The notes beneath the pieces are model-generated. The model was not told the origin of the DNA and did no database searches. It saw only the letters and a list, made by a program, of their open reading frames with translations. A stretch of DNA of 64,000 nucleotides from Neisseria musculi (GTDB taxonomy: Bacteria > Pseudomonadota > Gammaproteobacteria > Burkholderiales > Neisseriaceae): positions 806,001 to 870,000 of the forward strand of contig NZ_CP060414.2 in NCBI RefSeq assembly GCF_014297595.2. Direction: 5' to 3'. The position numbers were made by a program, and so were the translations under genes. Positions 25,270-33,930 of this stretch are shown here, piece after piece. The first letter of the stretch is position 1, and each line of letters opens with the position of its first letter.

Positions 25270-25434
25270 GTATTTTAACTCCTATAATTAAGCTAGTGGA
25301 TTTTAAGTCCATTGCAATTTATTTTACAGATACCCTTTTGTATTTGCAAATAACCATAGTCAAAATACAGGATTAAATAATATTTTTATCGTACGATATA
25401 AATTAAACTCTTCAAATCATTCGCACTCAAAAAC

Positions 25435-25463
25435 TTGACACGGTAAGGAAATTTCCTTACCAT
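25435..25463 (+). promoter_or_regulatory. Promoter with palindromic operator upstream of prlF-yhaV
   Basis: TTGACA (25435-25440), a 17-bp spacer, then TACCAT. A perfect 20-bp palindrome GGTAAGGAAATTTCCTTACC (25442-25461) fills the spacer. Autorepression by the PrlF-YhaV complex is the likely use. The start codon lies about 150 bp downstream. Confidence 0.55.
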
Positions 25464-25613
25464 GGCAAAACGGCTGAAGCAATGAGCTGAGCCATATTTT
25501 TAAATTACAAAGAAATCCCGAGCCATTTCGCAAATTGGAAAATGCATACAATAGGACATTTATGTCGCAAGCTATGTAAAAGTAATCGTAACTATGAAGG
25601 CAGGGTACCACGA

Positions 25614-25922
25614 ATGAATATGAAGATTCTCTTGAATGCTGTGTCAACACTAACCAGCAAAAACCAAACAACCATCCCTGAACCGGTGCGTAAAGCATTA
25701 GGCTTGGGCAAGCAGGATAAAATCCGATTTTCGGTTTTGGAGGGCGGGCAAGTGCTTCTCGAAAAGAACATCTCCGAACAAGATGAGTTCGAAAGTGATC
25801 CGGTAGTCGGCCACTTCTTACACTTCTTGGAAACTTCCATGTTGGAAACCCCCGGTTCCATTAAGCCTGCTTCCAAATCCCGCTATGCTCGCTATCGCCA
25901 ATTGGTCGGAGATGCACAATAG
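25614..25922 (+). CDS. prlF: PrlF (SohA) antitoxin
   Basis: A 102-residue AbrB-fold antitoxin: TLTSKNQTTIPEPVRKALGLGKQDKIRF at residues 13-40, then DPVVGHFLHFLE, the typical PrlF C-terminal segment. It is followed 12 bp later by yhaV. The longer frame from 25542 is rejected because the typical N-terminus begins at MN-MKILL; start 25620 is also possible. Confidence 0.85.
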   Translation: MNMKILLNAVSTLTSKNQTTIPEPVRKALGLGKQDKIRFSVLEGGQVLLEKNISEQDEFESDPVVGHFLHFLETSMLETPGSIKPASKSRYARYRQLVGDAQ

Positions 25923-25934
25923 CAAAGGATTTGT

Positions 25935-26381
25935 ATGCCTGATGATTTTCAGATAAATGGCTATACCGTTTATGAGCATGAATGCTTCAGCTCCCAAATG
26001 GAAAATTTAGCCGATGAAGTAGAAGCTTGGAAGCAATCCGGTAAAACCGGCCAGTGTCCTAATGCTAACTTATTAAAACGGATACTGGAAGAAATTGAAA
26101 ATATTGCTCGCAATCCCGACAGCTCGGAATACAGGTTGGGAAATACTCTTGGCCAAAAGCATAAACATTGGCGACGGGCAAAATTCATGGGCAGGTACAG
26201 GCTCTTTTTCCGATACGATTCAAGCAGCAAAATCATTATTCTTGCTTGGGTCAACGATTCGGAAACAAAGAGGACATACGGTAGTAAAAAAGACGCCTAT
26301 GCTGTCTTTAAGAAAATGTTGGAGAGTGGAAATCCTCCTACAGATTGGTCGACTTTACTGAAGGCCACTATTGATAAATAA
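25935..26381 (+). CDS. yhaV: YhaV ribonuclease toxin
   Basis: A 148-residue RelE-superfamily mRNA/rRNA interferase. Family blocks seen: FQINGYTVYEHECF, DPSSEYRLGNTLGQKHKHWRRAKF-like NPDSSEYRLGNTLG, and RYRLFFRYDSSSKIIILAWVNDSETKRTYG with the catalytic Arg/His-rich stretch. Complete length for the family. Neutralised by PrlF. Confidence 0.88.
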   Translation: MPDDFQINGYTVYEHECFSSQMENLADEVEAWKQSGKTGQCPNANLLKRILEEIENIARNPDSSEYRLGNTLGQKHKHWRRAKFMGRYRLFFRYDSSSKIIILAWVNDSETKRTYGSKKDAYAVFKKMLESGNPPTDWSTLLKATIDK

Positions 26382-26418
26382 AACCAGGCCGTCTGGATTT
26401 TTCAGACGGCCTGGTTTT
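26381..26418. terminator. Bidirectional terminator with paired uptake sequences
   Basis: A 15-bp stem AAACCAGGCCGTCTG / CAGACGGCCTGGTTT with a 7-nt loop between convergent yhaV and the 26456 gene. Confidence 0.8.
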
Positions 26419-26455
26419 ATGTAAAGGGACCGTAAAGCCCTCCTGCCTATCGCCG

Positions 26456-27115
26456 TTAAAATGCTGTTAATTGCAATGCCTTGTCTAAAGGTGGCATTTT
26501 TCTGCCGGGGTTTTCGCTTAAATAGCAGTACAAATCTATCGGTGCCGTATGGAAATCGATGATTTGCTCCCTTTCGGAAATAACCCCGTCAATCTCATAA
26601 AAATCATCAAGAGGTTTTCCGCCTAATTTGTCTTCAACCTTGTCGAACTGCAATTGCGAATTCAGCTCCATCACCGAACTTATCCTGCGGTCTTCCGGCC
26701 AGCTACTCGGCCTCCTCAACGGGTATTTTTTATTTTCGATTGACCATGAATCGAGAAGCATGAAATTATCGCTAAACAGCGGGTAATCATCATCCAAAAG
26801 ACGGTAGCGGGTAATATGTTTGAAAACGAAGCCAATGTCCGGCTCCCCCCTTTCCAGCGGATAAACGACCCATTCGCATATCTTGGTAAAGTTTGATAGT
26901 GACTTTTCTGACTCAATAACAAAACCGATGAGATTTCTACCATGAAAGCCATGCCGTAAGCATCCTATGCTGTAGCGCTCATTTGGATAGGGTTTGATTG
27001 TTTTCAGCTCTTTATCGGTTAACTGCAAACCTAGCTCAGGTATTTCAAAAGATTTCAGAAAGCAATCCCGATCCGGATCATCAGCAAAATATTTTGGTAT
27101 GAAATGGTAGTACAT
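26456..27115 (-). CDS. Hypothetical protein (219 aa)
   Basis: A 219-residue soluble protein, MYYHFIPKYFADDPDRDCFL..., not recognised. It has no signal peptide and no repeated motif. It is 30 bp downstream of the M15 peptidase on the same strand and is the last gene of the T4SS strand before the terminator. Alternatives include an immunity or partner protein; there is no evidence. Confidence 0.55.
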   Translation of the reverse strand: MYYHFIPKYFADDPDRDCFLKSFEIPELGLQLTDKELKTIKPYPNERYSIGCLRHGFHGRNLIGFVIESEKSLSNFTKICEWVVYPLERGEPDIGFVFKHITRYRLLDDDYPLFSDNFMLLDSWSIENKKYPLRRPSSWPEDRRISSVMELNSQLQFDKVEDKLGGKPLDDFYEIDGVISEREQIIDFHTAPIDLYCYLSENPGRKMPPLDKALQLTAF

Positions 27116-27145
27116 ATATTTCCTTCTGTGCTTTTATCAATTTTT

Positions 27146-27724
27146 CTATTTACCTAGCCATTCACGCATTCGGCCGGTATCGATATGCGTAAAACCACGG
27201 TATGTCCCTACCCCGCCCCCACGAAAATGTTTGGCCATCTCTGCCACCCTCCACGGTTCTATGCCGCACACGACGATGTCGGCGGCTTTGCCGTGAATGT
27301 GCATGGAATTCAGTGCCGCCCCTTCTATGCGGCTGTTTCGGCGCGGAGTACGATAGCCGCTATTGATGGTAAGCAGCGGATTGGACTTGCCGGCCATACG
27401 CGCCCACTCTTGGATGGCGTATATCAGATTAAACAGTTGCACGTCCATTTGGGCGACAGCGTTGTTGTCTTTGGCATCGCGAAAGAAATAACAGGCATGG
27501 CGGTAGCCGTCACGCAAATAACGGCCGTTTCCATAAAATTCGATTCGGGCACGCTCCTTGGTATCGGCCCGAACACAGTCTATGTAGCGGTCTTTCAACC
27601 AAAACGGATGTGCTGCCGCCGTGCCGACGGCCTCGGCCTCGTCAGAAAACAGAATTCCGGCGGAGCCGACTGCCGTATAGGCCACGGCGGCGGCCGCACT
27701 TTTCAAAAAGATACGACGGTCCAT
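27146..27724 (-). CDS. Tat-exported DUF882/M15-family murein peptidase
   Basis: A 192-residue YcbK-like peptidase. N-terminal twin-arginine signal MDRRIFLKSAAAAVAYTAVG. Catalytic zinc-binding residues visible in NSGYRTPRRN, NSMHIHGKAADIVV and FTHIDTGRMREW (H...D...H). In conjugative systems, such an enzyme may open peptidoglycan for assembly of the secretion apparatus. It is 14 bp after the lipoprotein gene, in the T4SS operon. Confidence 0.8.
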   Translation of the reverse strand: MDRRIFLKSAAAAVAYTAVGSAGILFSDEAEAVGTAAAHPFWLKDRYIDCVRADTKERARIEFYGNGRYLRDGYRHACYFFRDAKDNNAVAQMDVQLFNLIYAIQEWARMAGKSNPLLTINSGYRTPRRNSRIEGAALNSMHIHGKAADIVVCGIEPWRVAEMAKHFRGGGVGTYRGFTHIDTGRMREWLGK

Positions 27725-27738
27725 GATGATTCCCGAAG

Positions 27739-28149
27739 TTATGGTCGTGGTGCAACCAAGTTATTGGGGCGGTGGCAGCCGTATCCCGGCGAGCAATTTA
27801 AAGAGGTAAAAACATACGGCTGTTTTGAGTTTTTAGGGTAATCAGGGTTGTGTCGGATATAACCGATTTCCATCATAGTCTTGTAGGACAAGCCAGATTC
27901 ATGTACACCGGGTGCGAGTCCGTTACGCCCGCCACCGGCACCGCCTACACGGGTATTCTTGTCTGGCAAAGCCTCGGCGCGGCGTTCAGATTTCGGCGTT
28001 AACGCACGATTCACCGACTTCAAGCCGTCCTCTACTTTACCGGCCGCATGATTGAGCGGGTTATCGGCCCAGTTGATGCTGCCATCAGAGTTTGTCGAAC
28101 ATGCTGTTAGAGCCAATACTGCAACCAAGGATACATATAGCGCTTTCAT
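27739..28149 (-). CDS. Small lipoprotein of the T4SS operon
   Basis: A 136-residue lipoprotein: signal MKALYVSLVAVLALTAC with lipobox LTAC. The mature part is Gly- and Asn-rich (GGAGGGRNGLAPGVHESG) with two Cys near the end. Family unknown. It may tether the M15 enzyme or the secretion complex to the outer membrane. Confidence 0.7.
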   Translation of the reverse strand: MKALYVSLVAVLALTACSTNSDGSINWADNPLNHAAGKVEDGLKSVNRALTPKSERRAEALPDKNTRVGGAGGGRNGLAPGVHESGLSYKTMMEIGYIRHNPDYPKNSKQPYVFTSLNCSPGYGCHRPNNLVAPRP

Positions 28150-28167
28150 TTTTTACTCCTTCTTTTT

Positions 28168-28755
28168 TCAATTGTGTTTTTTACTAACTTGAATAGCCTT
28201 TCCCAAGGGTTCACATTTGATAACAAACGGTTTCGTCGGTATATCCATTACCCCATGGATGGTAATACCCTTGTATAAGCGTATTCTGTCTTCTAACTCA
28301 GTCATAAAAGGATTGGGATGTGAAAATGTGAAACGCCGCTTTCGCATTATCGACCACACCACCCATACATAAAGACTGACTATGAATGAAAAATGAAAAG
28401 AGGCGTTGATGATAAGTCTCAATACTGTGGCTGAGTTCTCCATCAGTTTTGCGATGAACTGCGGCCACGCCTCGGGACTGTGTGCTGCCGCCCATAAAAT
28501 GATCAAGCAAACAAACGGTGTGATGAGAATGGCGTACCAAAATGCTTTGAGAAACCATGCCAGTATAGATTTCACCAAAAGCAGCCACGCCCGGAAAGAC
28601 TTTAAAGTAGCAGTTTTCAGGGGTTCGATTTCACTATGATTAATGGTGCAGACCTGTTGACCGCCAACGTACACATCCCAATCAGTGTTATCTGGACTCA
28701 AAACAGCATGATAAAAAATCATGTCTTTGATAAACCGTATAATTTTTTGGTACAT
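28168..28755 (-). CDS. Membrane protein of the T4SS operon
   Basis: A 195-residue protein with at least two clear membrane helices (residues about 62-88, AWFLKAFWYAILITPFVCLIILWAA, and 115-140). The C-terminal domain is soluble. No family recognised. The start at 28755 is just after the topoisomerase remnant. Confidence 0.6.
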   Translation of the reverse strand: MYQKIIRFIKDMIFYHAVLSPDNTDWDVYVGGQQVCTINHSEIEPLKTATLKSFRAWLLLVKSILAWFLKAFWYAILITPFVCLIILWAAAHSPEAWPQFIAKLMENSATVLRLIINASFHFSFIVSLYVWVVWSIMRKRRFTFSHPNPFMTELEDRIRLYKGITIHGVMDIPTKPFVIKCEPLGKAIQVSKKHN

Positions 28756-28759
28756 TAAC

Positions 28760-28900
28760 TTATCCTTTCGCTACTGGCACCACTCAAAATACTTACAGTC
28801 CGGGAAATTCGAGCAGCCAAGATATTTCTTCTCAGGTTGGTCTTTGATATGTTTTTATCGCAACAAACCGATTCCGCAATCCGGACATAAATCGCCTTCT
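28760..28900 (-). pseudogene. Detached zinc-finger tail of topoisomerase III
   Basis: In a different frame from topB, the DNA reads GDLCPDCGIGLLR, a stop, then KHIKDQPEKKYLGCSNFPDCKYFEWC. This is a type IA topoisomerase four-Cys zinc ribbon with a nonsense codon in the middle. It was probably once fused to topB. Confidence 0.7.
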
Positions 28901-30784
28901 TTAACCGTCGCCGCCTTTGCTGAATGATGGTTTTGGCCGTGTGGCTGCGACAGCTTTCGCTTCCTCTACCATGCTGGTAATCATTTTGCCTTGAAAGGCA
29001 AGAAAATCCTCCATGGTCAGACGGCCTTCTTCAATCGCGGCCAAAGCCAATTCCCATTTAGCCGTTGTTACCGGATCCGCAATTTCGTGCGGAATTTTAG
29101 AAATCAGGTTGCGACCTTTTTCGGTAGAGAAAATTTTACCTTTCTGTTTTTCCATATAGCCCATCTCGAAGAGTCGGTCTATGATGGCGGCCCGGGTAGC
29201 CTCCGTACCCAGTCCCTGTGTACTGCGTAGGACTTTTTTGATTTGTTCGTCATCGACCTCTTTCAAATAGTCACTGAGTTTCTCCATTTCATCCAACAGG
29301 GTGGCTTCGGTAAAGCGTGGCGGCGGTGCAGTCTTTTTGTTTTCGGTTTTGCAACCGGAAACAGCCAATACGTTGCCCACAGATACTGCCGGTAGTAAAA
29401 CGGCATCTTCTTCTGCGCTTTCGTCATCGGCTTTGCCCAATAAGGTACGCCAACCCTGCACCCTCGGCTGCTGGCCGGTTGCTTTGAAGATTTGGCTGCA
29501 ACTTTCCACCATGATAACCGTCGCATCGTATTCATAGTCCGGATAGAACTGGGCGATGTAGCGGCTGCGGATCATCAGATAGATTTCACGCTCGTTTTTA
29601 TCCAATACCGACATGTCGAACGTAGCTGTCAGGGTCGGAATAATGGCATGGTGGGAGTGTTTATTGACCTGAGCGTCATTCCAAACCCGTGACGGACGAT
29701 TGGGATCGGCTTTAGCCAACACCGGTGCAAGGCTGCCGTCGATAGCGGCCAGGGCTGCAAACACACCGAGCACTTCCTGCTGTTGAGATTTGGGAAGATA
29801 CCGGCATGGTGTACGCGGATACGATGTGATTTTGTATTCTTCGTATAGCTTTTGAGCGATTTGAAGCACCTTGGAAGACGATAAGCCAAAGCGTTTACTG
29901 GCCTCTTTCTGTAATGCCGACAAACTGTATGGCAGCGGTGCAGGGGTGTTTTTACGCTCGGTTTTGGCTACGGAAACGATACCTGTCGCAGTTTCCAACT
30001 GTTTGGCTAACGCTACAACAAAAGCCTTGTCAACACAGAGGCCGTCTTTGTTTTGTAGGGATTCCGGTATCTGCCAGTATGCGGTAAAGGCTTCCTGTGA
30101 GGCCGTCTGAAAATCGACACTCAAACCGTAATACGGATAAGGCTGGAATGTATCGATGATACGGTCACGACGGACGACCAGATTCAGCGTTGGTGTTTGA
30201 ATGCGGCCGATGGAGAGAGTATGCTCTTTGCCGAAACCGGAAGCATAAGCAACGGTATAAGCGCGGCTTAGATTCATACCGACCAACCAGTCGGCCCGGT
30301 TGCGTGCCAAGCCTGCCTGATACAGCGTCTCAGTCTGTTTGCCCGGCCTGATGGCCGCCAAGGCTTTTTTGACCGAAGCTGTATCCAAACTGCTGATCCA
30401 GAAACGGGAGACTTTTTTGCGGTAACCGCAGTATTCCAAAATCTCCCGTGCAATCACTTCTCCTTCGCGGTCGGCATCCGTAGCGATGACTACCTCGTCG
30501 GTTTTGGCCAACAGCCCTTTAATAGCCTTGAACTGCTTGGCCGTCTTAGACGACACTTCCATTTTCCATTGCTGAGGCAGTATAGGCAGAGATTCGATAT
30601 TGCCGAAATCCGCATAAGCCTCGCCGTAGGCATCGGGCATGGCCTGAGTCAGAATATGCCCGAATGCCCATGTGACAGCAGTATCGCCTTTTTGGTAATA
30701 GCCGTCGTAACGGCCATCCAAAACGCCGAGTACCTTGCCAATTGCTTTGACTTGCAAAGGCTTCTCGCAAAGGAAGAGCTTCAT
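28901..30784 (-). CDS. topB: DNA topoisomerase III (TopB/TraE-like)
   Basis: A 627-residue type IA topoisomerase. Toprim domain MKLFLCEKPLQVKAIGKVLG and DADREGEVIA near residue 105; catalytic Tyr in TSYPRTPCRYLP near 325; STQGLGTEATRAAIIDRL near 555-570. The start at 30784 (MKLFLCEKP) is normal for TopB. The 3' end shifts frame after PSFSK, so the zinc finger is cut off. The core is complete, and an active enzyme is possible. Typical of ICE and GGI-like islands, where it helps process transferred DNA. Confidence 0.88.
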   Translation of the reverse strand: MKLFLCEKPLQVKAIGKVLGVLDGRYDGYYQKGDTAVTWAFGHILTQAMPDAYGEAYADFGNIESLPILPQQWKMEVSSKTAKQFKAIKGLLAKTDEVVIATDADREGEVIAREILEYCGYRKKVSRFWISSLDTASVKKALAAIRPGKQTETLYQAGLARNRADWLVGMNLSRAYTVAYASGFGKEHTLSIGRIQTPTLNLVVRRDRIIDTFQPYPYYGLSVDFQTASQEAFTAYWQIPESLQNKDGLCVDKAFVVALAKQLETATGIVSVAKTERKNTPAPLPYSLSALQKEASKRFGLSSSKVLQIAQKLYEEYKITSYPRTPCRYLPKSQQQEVLGVFAALAAIDGSLAPVLAKADPNRPSRVWNDAQVNKHSHHAIIPTLTATFDMSVLDKNEREIYLMIRSRYIAQFYPDYEYDATVIMVESCSQIFKATGQQPRVQGWRTLLGKADDESAEEDAVLLPAVSVGNVLAVSGCKTENKKTAPPPRFTEATLLDEMEKLSDYLKEVDDEQIKKVLRSTQGLGTEATRAAIIDRLFEMGYMEKQKGKIFSTEKGRNLISKIPHEIADPVTTAKWELALAAIEEGRLTMEDFLAFQGKMITSMVEEAKAVAATRPKPSFSKGGDG

Positions 30785-30798
30785 TCCCAGCCAGCCTT

Positions 30799-31134
30799 TT
30801 AAAGGACTGGAATGGTAGCTGTTAGTGAGCCTGTCATCGCAGGCACGACAAACATAATTACTGCATAAATGCCTAACAAGATAAAAAATGCTTTGTATTG
30901 TTGGGCGAACAAAGCGAAACAAACGATTGCACCGGCAATACCTATTAACAGCTTACCGCCCGTCCCTTGTAGTACATTCATCCAGAAATCAAATGTTTCT
31001 TGGAACATATCATCAGTACCCGCGCGTGCCTGCAAAGCGACAAATGCGGATAAGAGCAAATACATCAAGTAGTCTTTTTGTTTCATCAATTTATTTGAAA
31101 CAACAGTTGATGATGTAGTTTTTAATATTTCCAT
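30799..31134 (-). CDS. traA: TraA-like pilin (F-type)
   Basis: A 111-residue prepilin: basic N-terminus, signal LLLSAFVALQARA with signal-peptidase site before GTDD, then two hydrophobic helices (GGKLLIGIAGAIVCFALFA and FFILLGIYAVIMFVV), as in F-type TraA pilins. It sits immediately 3' of traV, as in related islands. The start at 31134 follows AAGGA. Confidence 0.75.
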   Translation of the reverse strand: MEILKTTSSTVVSNKLMKQKDYLMYLLLSAFVALQARAGTDDMFQETFDFWMNVLQGTGGKLLIGIAGAIVCFALFAQQYKAFFILLGIYAVIMFVVPAMTGSLTATIPVL

Positions 31135-31145
31135 GGTCAATTTCC

Positions 31146-31754
31146 TTATTGAAGAGGGGCAATTAAGCCTTGTGGTAAAGAGTTGGGAATTTGTTCGTTG
31201 CTATCTGTTTCCTCCCCCTGAGACTGAGCAGTTTTTGCTGCCTCCGAAGCTGAAGCAGGTTCTTCAGCAAGGGCTTTTTGGGGCGGAGTGGATTTGGGAA
31301 CCAAGGGCGTGACACGTTTGCCTTTGTTGTCACCTGAGCGTTTGAGTGAATAGCCTGTATCCCATTTTCGTTGTTCTACTTCGGTATAAACACGAGTCGG
31401 ATAAACCAAATTTCCATCCTCGTCTTCGTAAGAGTTTATCCATACCCTCATTACCTTTGCCTGATTCAGCAGAGGGCTGGGATAGTCTGATGCGTTTTGA
31501 ATTGGTTGTGGTGCGAATGGACTGATGGATTTTTTGGCATTCTGACGACTCATCCGCCCATTTTCTTCCATAGCTGTAACTTCTGCTTCAGGATCATATC
31601 CTTGTGAAGCATGATAAGCTGCCCTAACGCTGACGCATGGTGTTCCACGGCCTGAAGTGCTACATTCAGTAATATTGTTATCGATATTAAACATGGAGGA
31701 GCAACCACCAAGCATAATTGCAATAAAGCATGCTGGAATCAGTTTCATATCCAT
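31146..31754 (-). CDS. traV: TraV-like outer-membrane lipoprotein
   Basis: A 202-residue lipoprotein with signal MDMKLIPACFIAIMLGGC (lipobox LGGC) and a polar mature region (YPTRVYTEVEQRKWDTGYSLK), as in TraV/VirB7-like proteins that anchor the T4SS core complex. Starts at the last base of the traB stop (TAATG), so coupled. Confidence 0.75.
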   Translation of the reverse strand: MDMKLIPACFIAIMLGGCSSMFNIDNNITECSTSGRGTPCVSVRAAYHASQGYDPEAEVTAMEENGRMSRQNAKKSISPFAPQPIQNASDYPSPLLNQAKVMRVWINSYEDEDGNLVYPTRVYTEVEQRKWDTGYSLKRSGDNKGKRVTPLVPKSTPPQKALAEEPASASEAAKTAQSQGEETDSNEQIPNSLPQGLIAPLQ

Positions 31755-32971
31755 TATTTAATCTCCTTTGAAAATTCCAAGGTAAGACCTTCGGTCAAAA
31801 CAATTTCGCCAGTTCGACCAGGTTCAACTTCAATTACAGGAATGGCTTGTTCACCGTATTTTTCATAAATGTTGGCCATTTTTTCAAATGCCGTTCCTGC
31901 ATTCCTTGCAACCGCTTGCCCAGCCGTCCCACCCAAATTAATTTGTGTTCGTGCCGTTCCGTTTGAAGATGAACCACCCACATTAACATTTAATCCGTTT
32001 GCCGCCCCTGCACCAATATCGGCGAGTGTTTGATAAATCCCAACTCTGGCAAGTCCGGCCAATGCTTTACCGGTACGGGAAACGGTACGGCCGTGCCATC
32101 CGGCTTTACCATCTTCCCCATTGATTTGGCCTGTAAGTGTGGCCTCAACAGCCTTACCGTCATCTCGAATGCAGCTGATTTTGTTAGTGCGCCCTACTGC
32201 GCGGGAATCCATGTATTGGCCGAATACGGCTGCTGTCACAAAGCAATCTTCTAAATGCGCCGAAAATCCATTTGGTAAAATGGCATCTCCTTTAATAGTG
32301 AGCAGAGCAACCGGGGGATTCTTATCATCCGCGGTCAAATTTGTAGGTGCGTTAATACCTGTCAGTAAGTAGTAGGACAGAACAGATCCCGGGGGCAGAA
32401 ATGTTTGATTATCATCAGATTTTCCTCCTTTGGCCGCGCTTTCTTCTTTCATCCTACGCAAACCCTGTCTTTTGCCAGCAGGATCTTGGTTGCCAACTTG
32501 GCCGCTTGCTGCTGAGGCGACATTCGCTGATTGGCCTTCGGTTGAGTCTTCATTCATACCTAGTAAAGGGGCGTTCTGTCCGGCCGGGTTTTGACCTTGG
32601 GTCTCAAATGGATTTCCTGTCGGTGTACTTCCCGCACGTGCATTGCCAATCTTTTCGGCAATTTTTCGCTCAAGTAAGGCGTTCAACTGTTCTTCATTAA
32701 GTTGAGAACTTTGTTTGCTAGATTGTATAGCTCTTATTTCGTCGCGAAGATGGCGTATTTCACCGGCTAGATTCTGGTTGCCTACGTCGGGTTGAGTATT
32801 TTGAAGCAATTGCTCTGTTCCTTTTTTCTTACCAAAATCGGCTTTTGAAATATCTCTTGAAAGAAGGACACCGGCTATAACTAAAAATACTATAATGCCT
32901 ACGCCGATAGCGATATTGGTTTTGGAAACTGCGTTGCCACCCCCAAAATGTTCTCTAAGTTTCTCTTTCAC
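31754..32971 (-). CDS. traB: TraB, VirB10-like core complex protein
   Basis: A 405-residue protein with one membrane helix (residues 20-42, IAIGVGIIVFLVIAGVLL), a coiled linker and a C-terminal TrbI/VirB10 beta domain (FLPPGSVLSYYLLTGINAPTNL ... EDCFVTAAVFGQYMDSRAVGRTNKISC ... GWHGRTVSRTGKALAGL). It spans both membranes in the F-type core. It overlaps traK by 4 bp. Confidence 0.9.
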   Translation of the reverse strand: MKEKLREHFGGGNAVSKTNIAIGVGIIVFLVIAGVLLSRDISKADFGKKKGTEQLLQNTQPDVGNQNLAGEIRHLRDEIRAIQSSKQSSQLNEEQLNALLERKIAEKIGNARAGSTPTGNPFETQGQNPAGQNAPLLGMNEDSTEGQSANVASAASGQVGNQDPAGKRQGLRRMKEESAAKGGKSDDNQTFLPPGSVLSYYLLTGINAPTNLTADDKNPPVALLTIKGDAILPNGFSAHLEDCFVTAAVFGQYMDSRAVGRTNKISCIRDDGKAVEATLTGQINGEDGKAGWHGRTVSRTGKALAGLARVGIYQTLADIGAGAANGLNVNVGGSSSNGTARTQINLGGTAGQAVARNAGTAFEKMANIYEKYGEQAIPVIEVEPGRTGEIVLTEGLTLEFSKEIK

Positions 32972-33921
32972 GATTTCCCACCCCCACGTTTACTGATCAA
33001 AATAAGTACGTCTGTGGATTCACCCGGGTAAAGTGTTGTCTGCGGATAAGACGTTACTGCACGGACACGTTTGTTGATTTTTCTGAAGGCTTCTTCACTA
33101 CCCTCGTCAAATTCAAATTTTGCATTGCCAATATTGGTTATCCGATAACGGTACACATCAAATTCAACACCGGAATATCGTTCCACCGGCACGGTTTGCA
33201 TGTCTTTAGAAAGAGAAACCTTCTCACGCAATGGCCTTACAGTAAATCCAGCCGGCAGTTTCTGCATGGCAATGCTTTTCAGAATATTGGTAAGTTTTTG
33301 TGCGAAGCTGCCGGATGAGGGGTGCAACCCATTGGCTATCTCACTAGGCGATTTCTCAACTGTGACATTAATCGTTTGAGACATCATGCCCGCTTTGGGT
33401 ATGAGGGTCAGCGTAACCGGCAAACCTCGCGGATTAGCTAAGTCATATATAGTCAGCCAAATATTTTGATTGTTGCGAGGAGTTACTATCAGATTAGAAC
33501 CGTAACTGTCCAAACCAAAGTGTGTTTTATTGCCGTTGTCGTAAACCTGAGGGTCGGCAAAAGGCGTTAAGATAGTATTTGGATAATTCCGGGAAATACT
33601 GACTGTATGATTTTCTCCATATCTGGAAGTTATATTGTGCACGCCTCTGACCCGCCTTTCCTGAATGTCAATTAATGTGCCTTGAGAGGTTTTTCGGGGA
33701 GCGGATACTTGAACAATTCTGCGCTGGGCGTTGCTTGGCAAAGCTGTATTAGTTTTGCGTGTTTCCGCTACAAAATCCCTTTGTCGCGCATTCTTGGTTT
33801 TGCTTTGTGCAGCACCCTCTTGGACAGGAGCCACAGACAACTGATCCGGATCTTTTGACGATGAACAGGCAGCGAGCAGTAAACTAACAGCTAAGATAGA
33901 AATTTTACCGGTTGTTTTCAT
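32968..33921 (-). CDS. traK: TraK, VirB9-like secretin/core protein with lipobox
   Basis: A 317-residue protein: signal MKTTGKISILAVSLLLAAC with lipobox LAAC, so probably lipidated, which is unusual for TraK. The mature part has the TraK features YGENHTVSISRNYPNTILTPF and C-terminal RYRITNIGNAKFEFDEGSEEAF...YPGESTDVLIL. Ring component with TraB and TraV. Confidence 0.85.
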   Translation of the reverse strand: MKTTGKISILAVSLLLAACSSSKDPDQLSVAPVQEGAAQSKTKNARQRDFVAETRKTNTALPSNAQRRIVQVSAPRKTSQGTLIDIQERRVRGVHNITSRYGENHTVSISRNYPNTILTPFADPQVYDNGNKTHFGLDSYGSNLIVTPRNNQNIWLTIYDLANPRGLPVTLTLIPKAGMMSQTINVTVEKSPSEIANGLHPSSGSFAQKLTNILKSIAMQKLPAGFTVRPLREKVSLSKDMQTVPVERYSGVEFDVYRYRITNIGNAKFEFDEGSEEAFRKINKRVRAVTSYPQTTLYPGESTDVLILISKRGGGKS

Positions 33922-33930
33922 GCTTTTATC

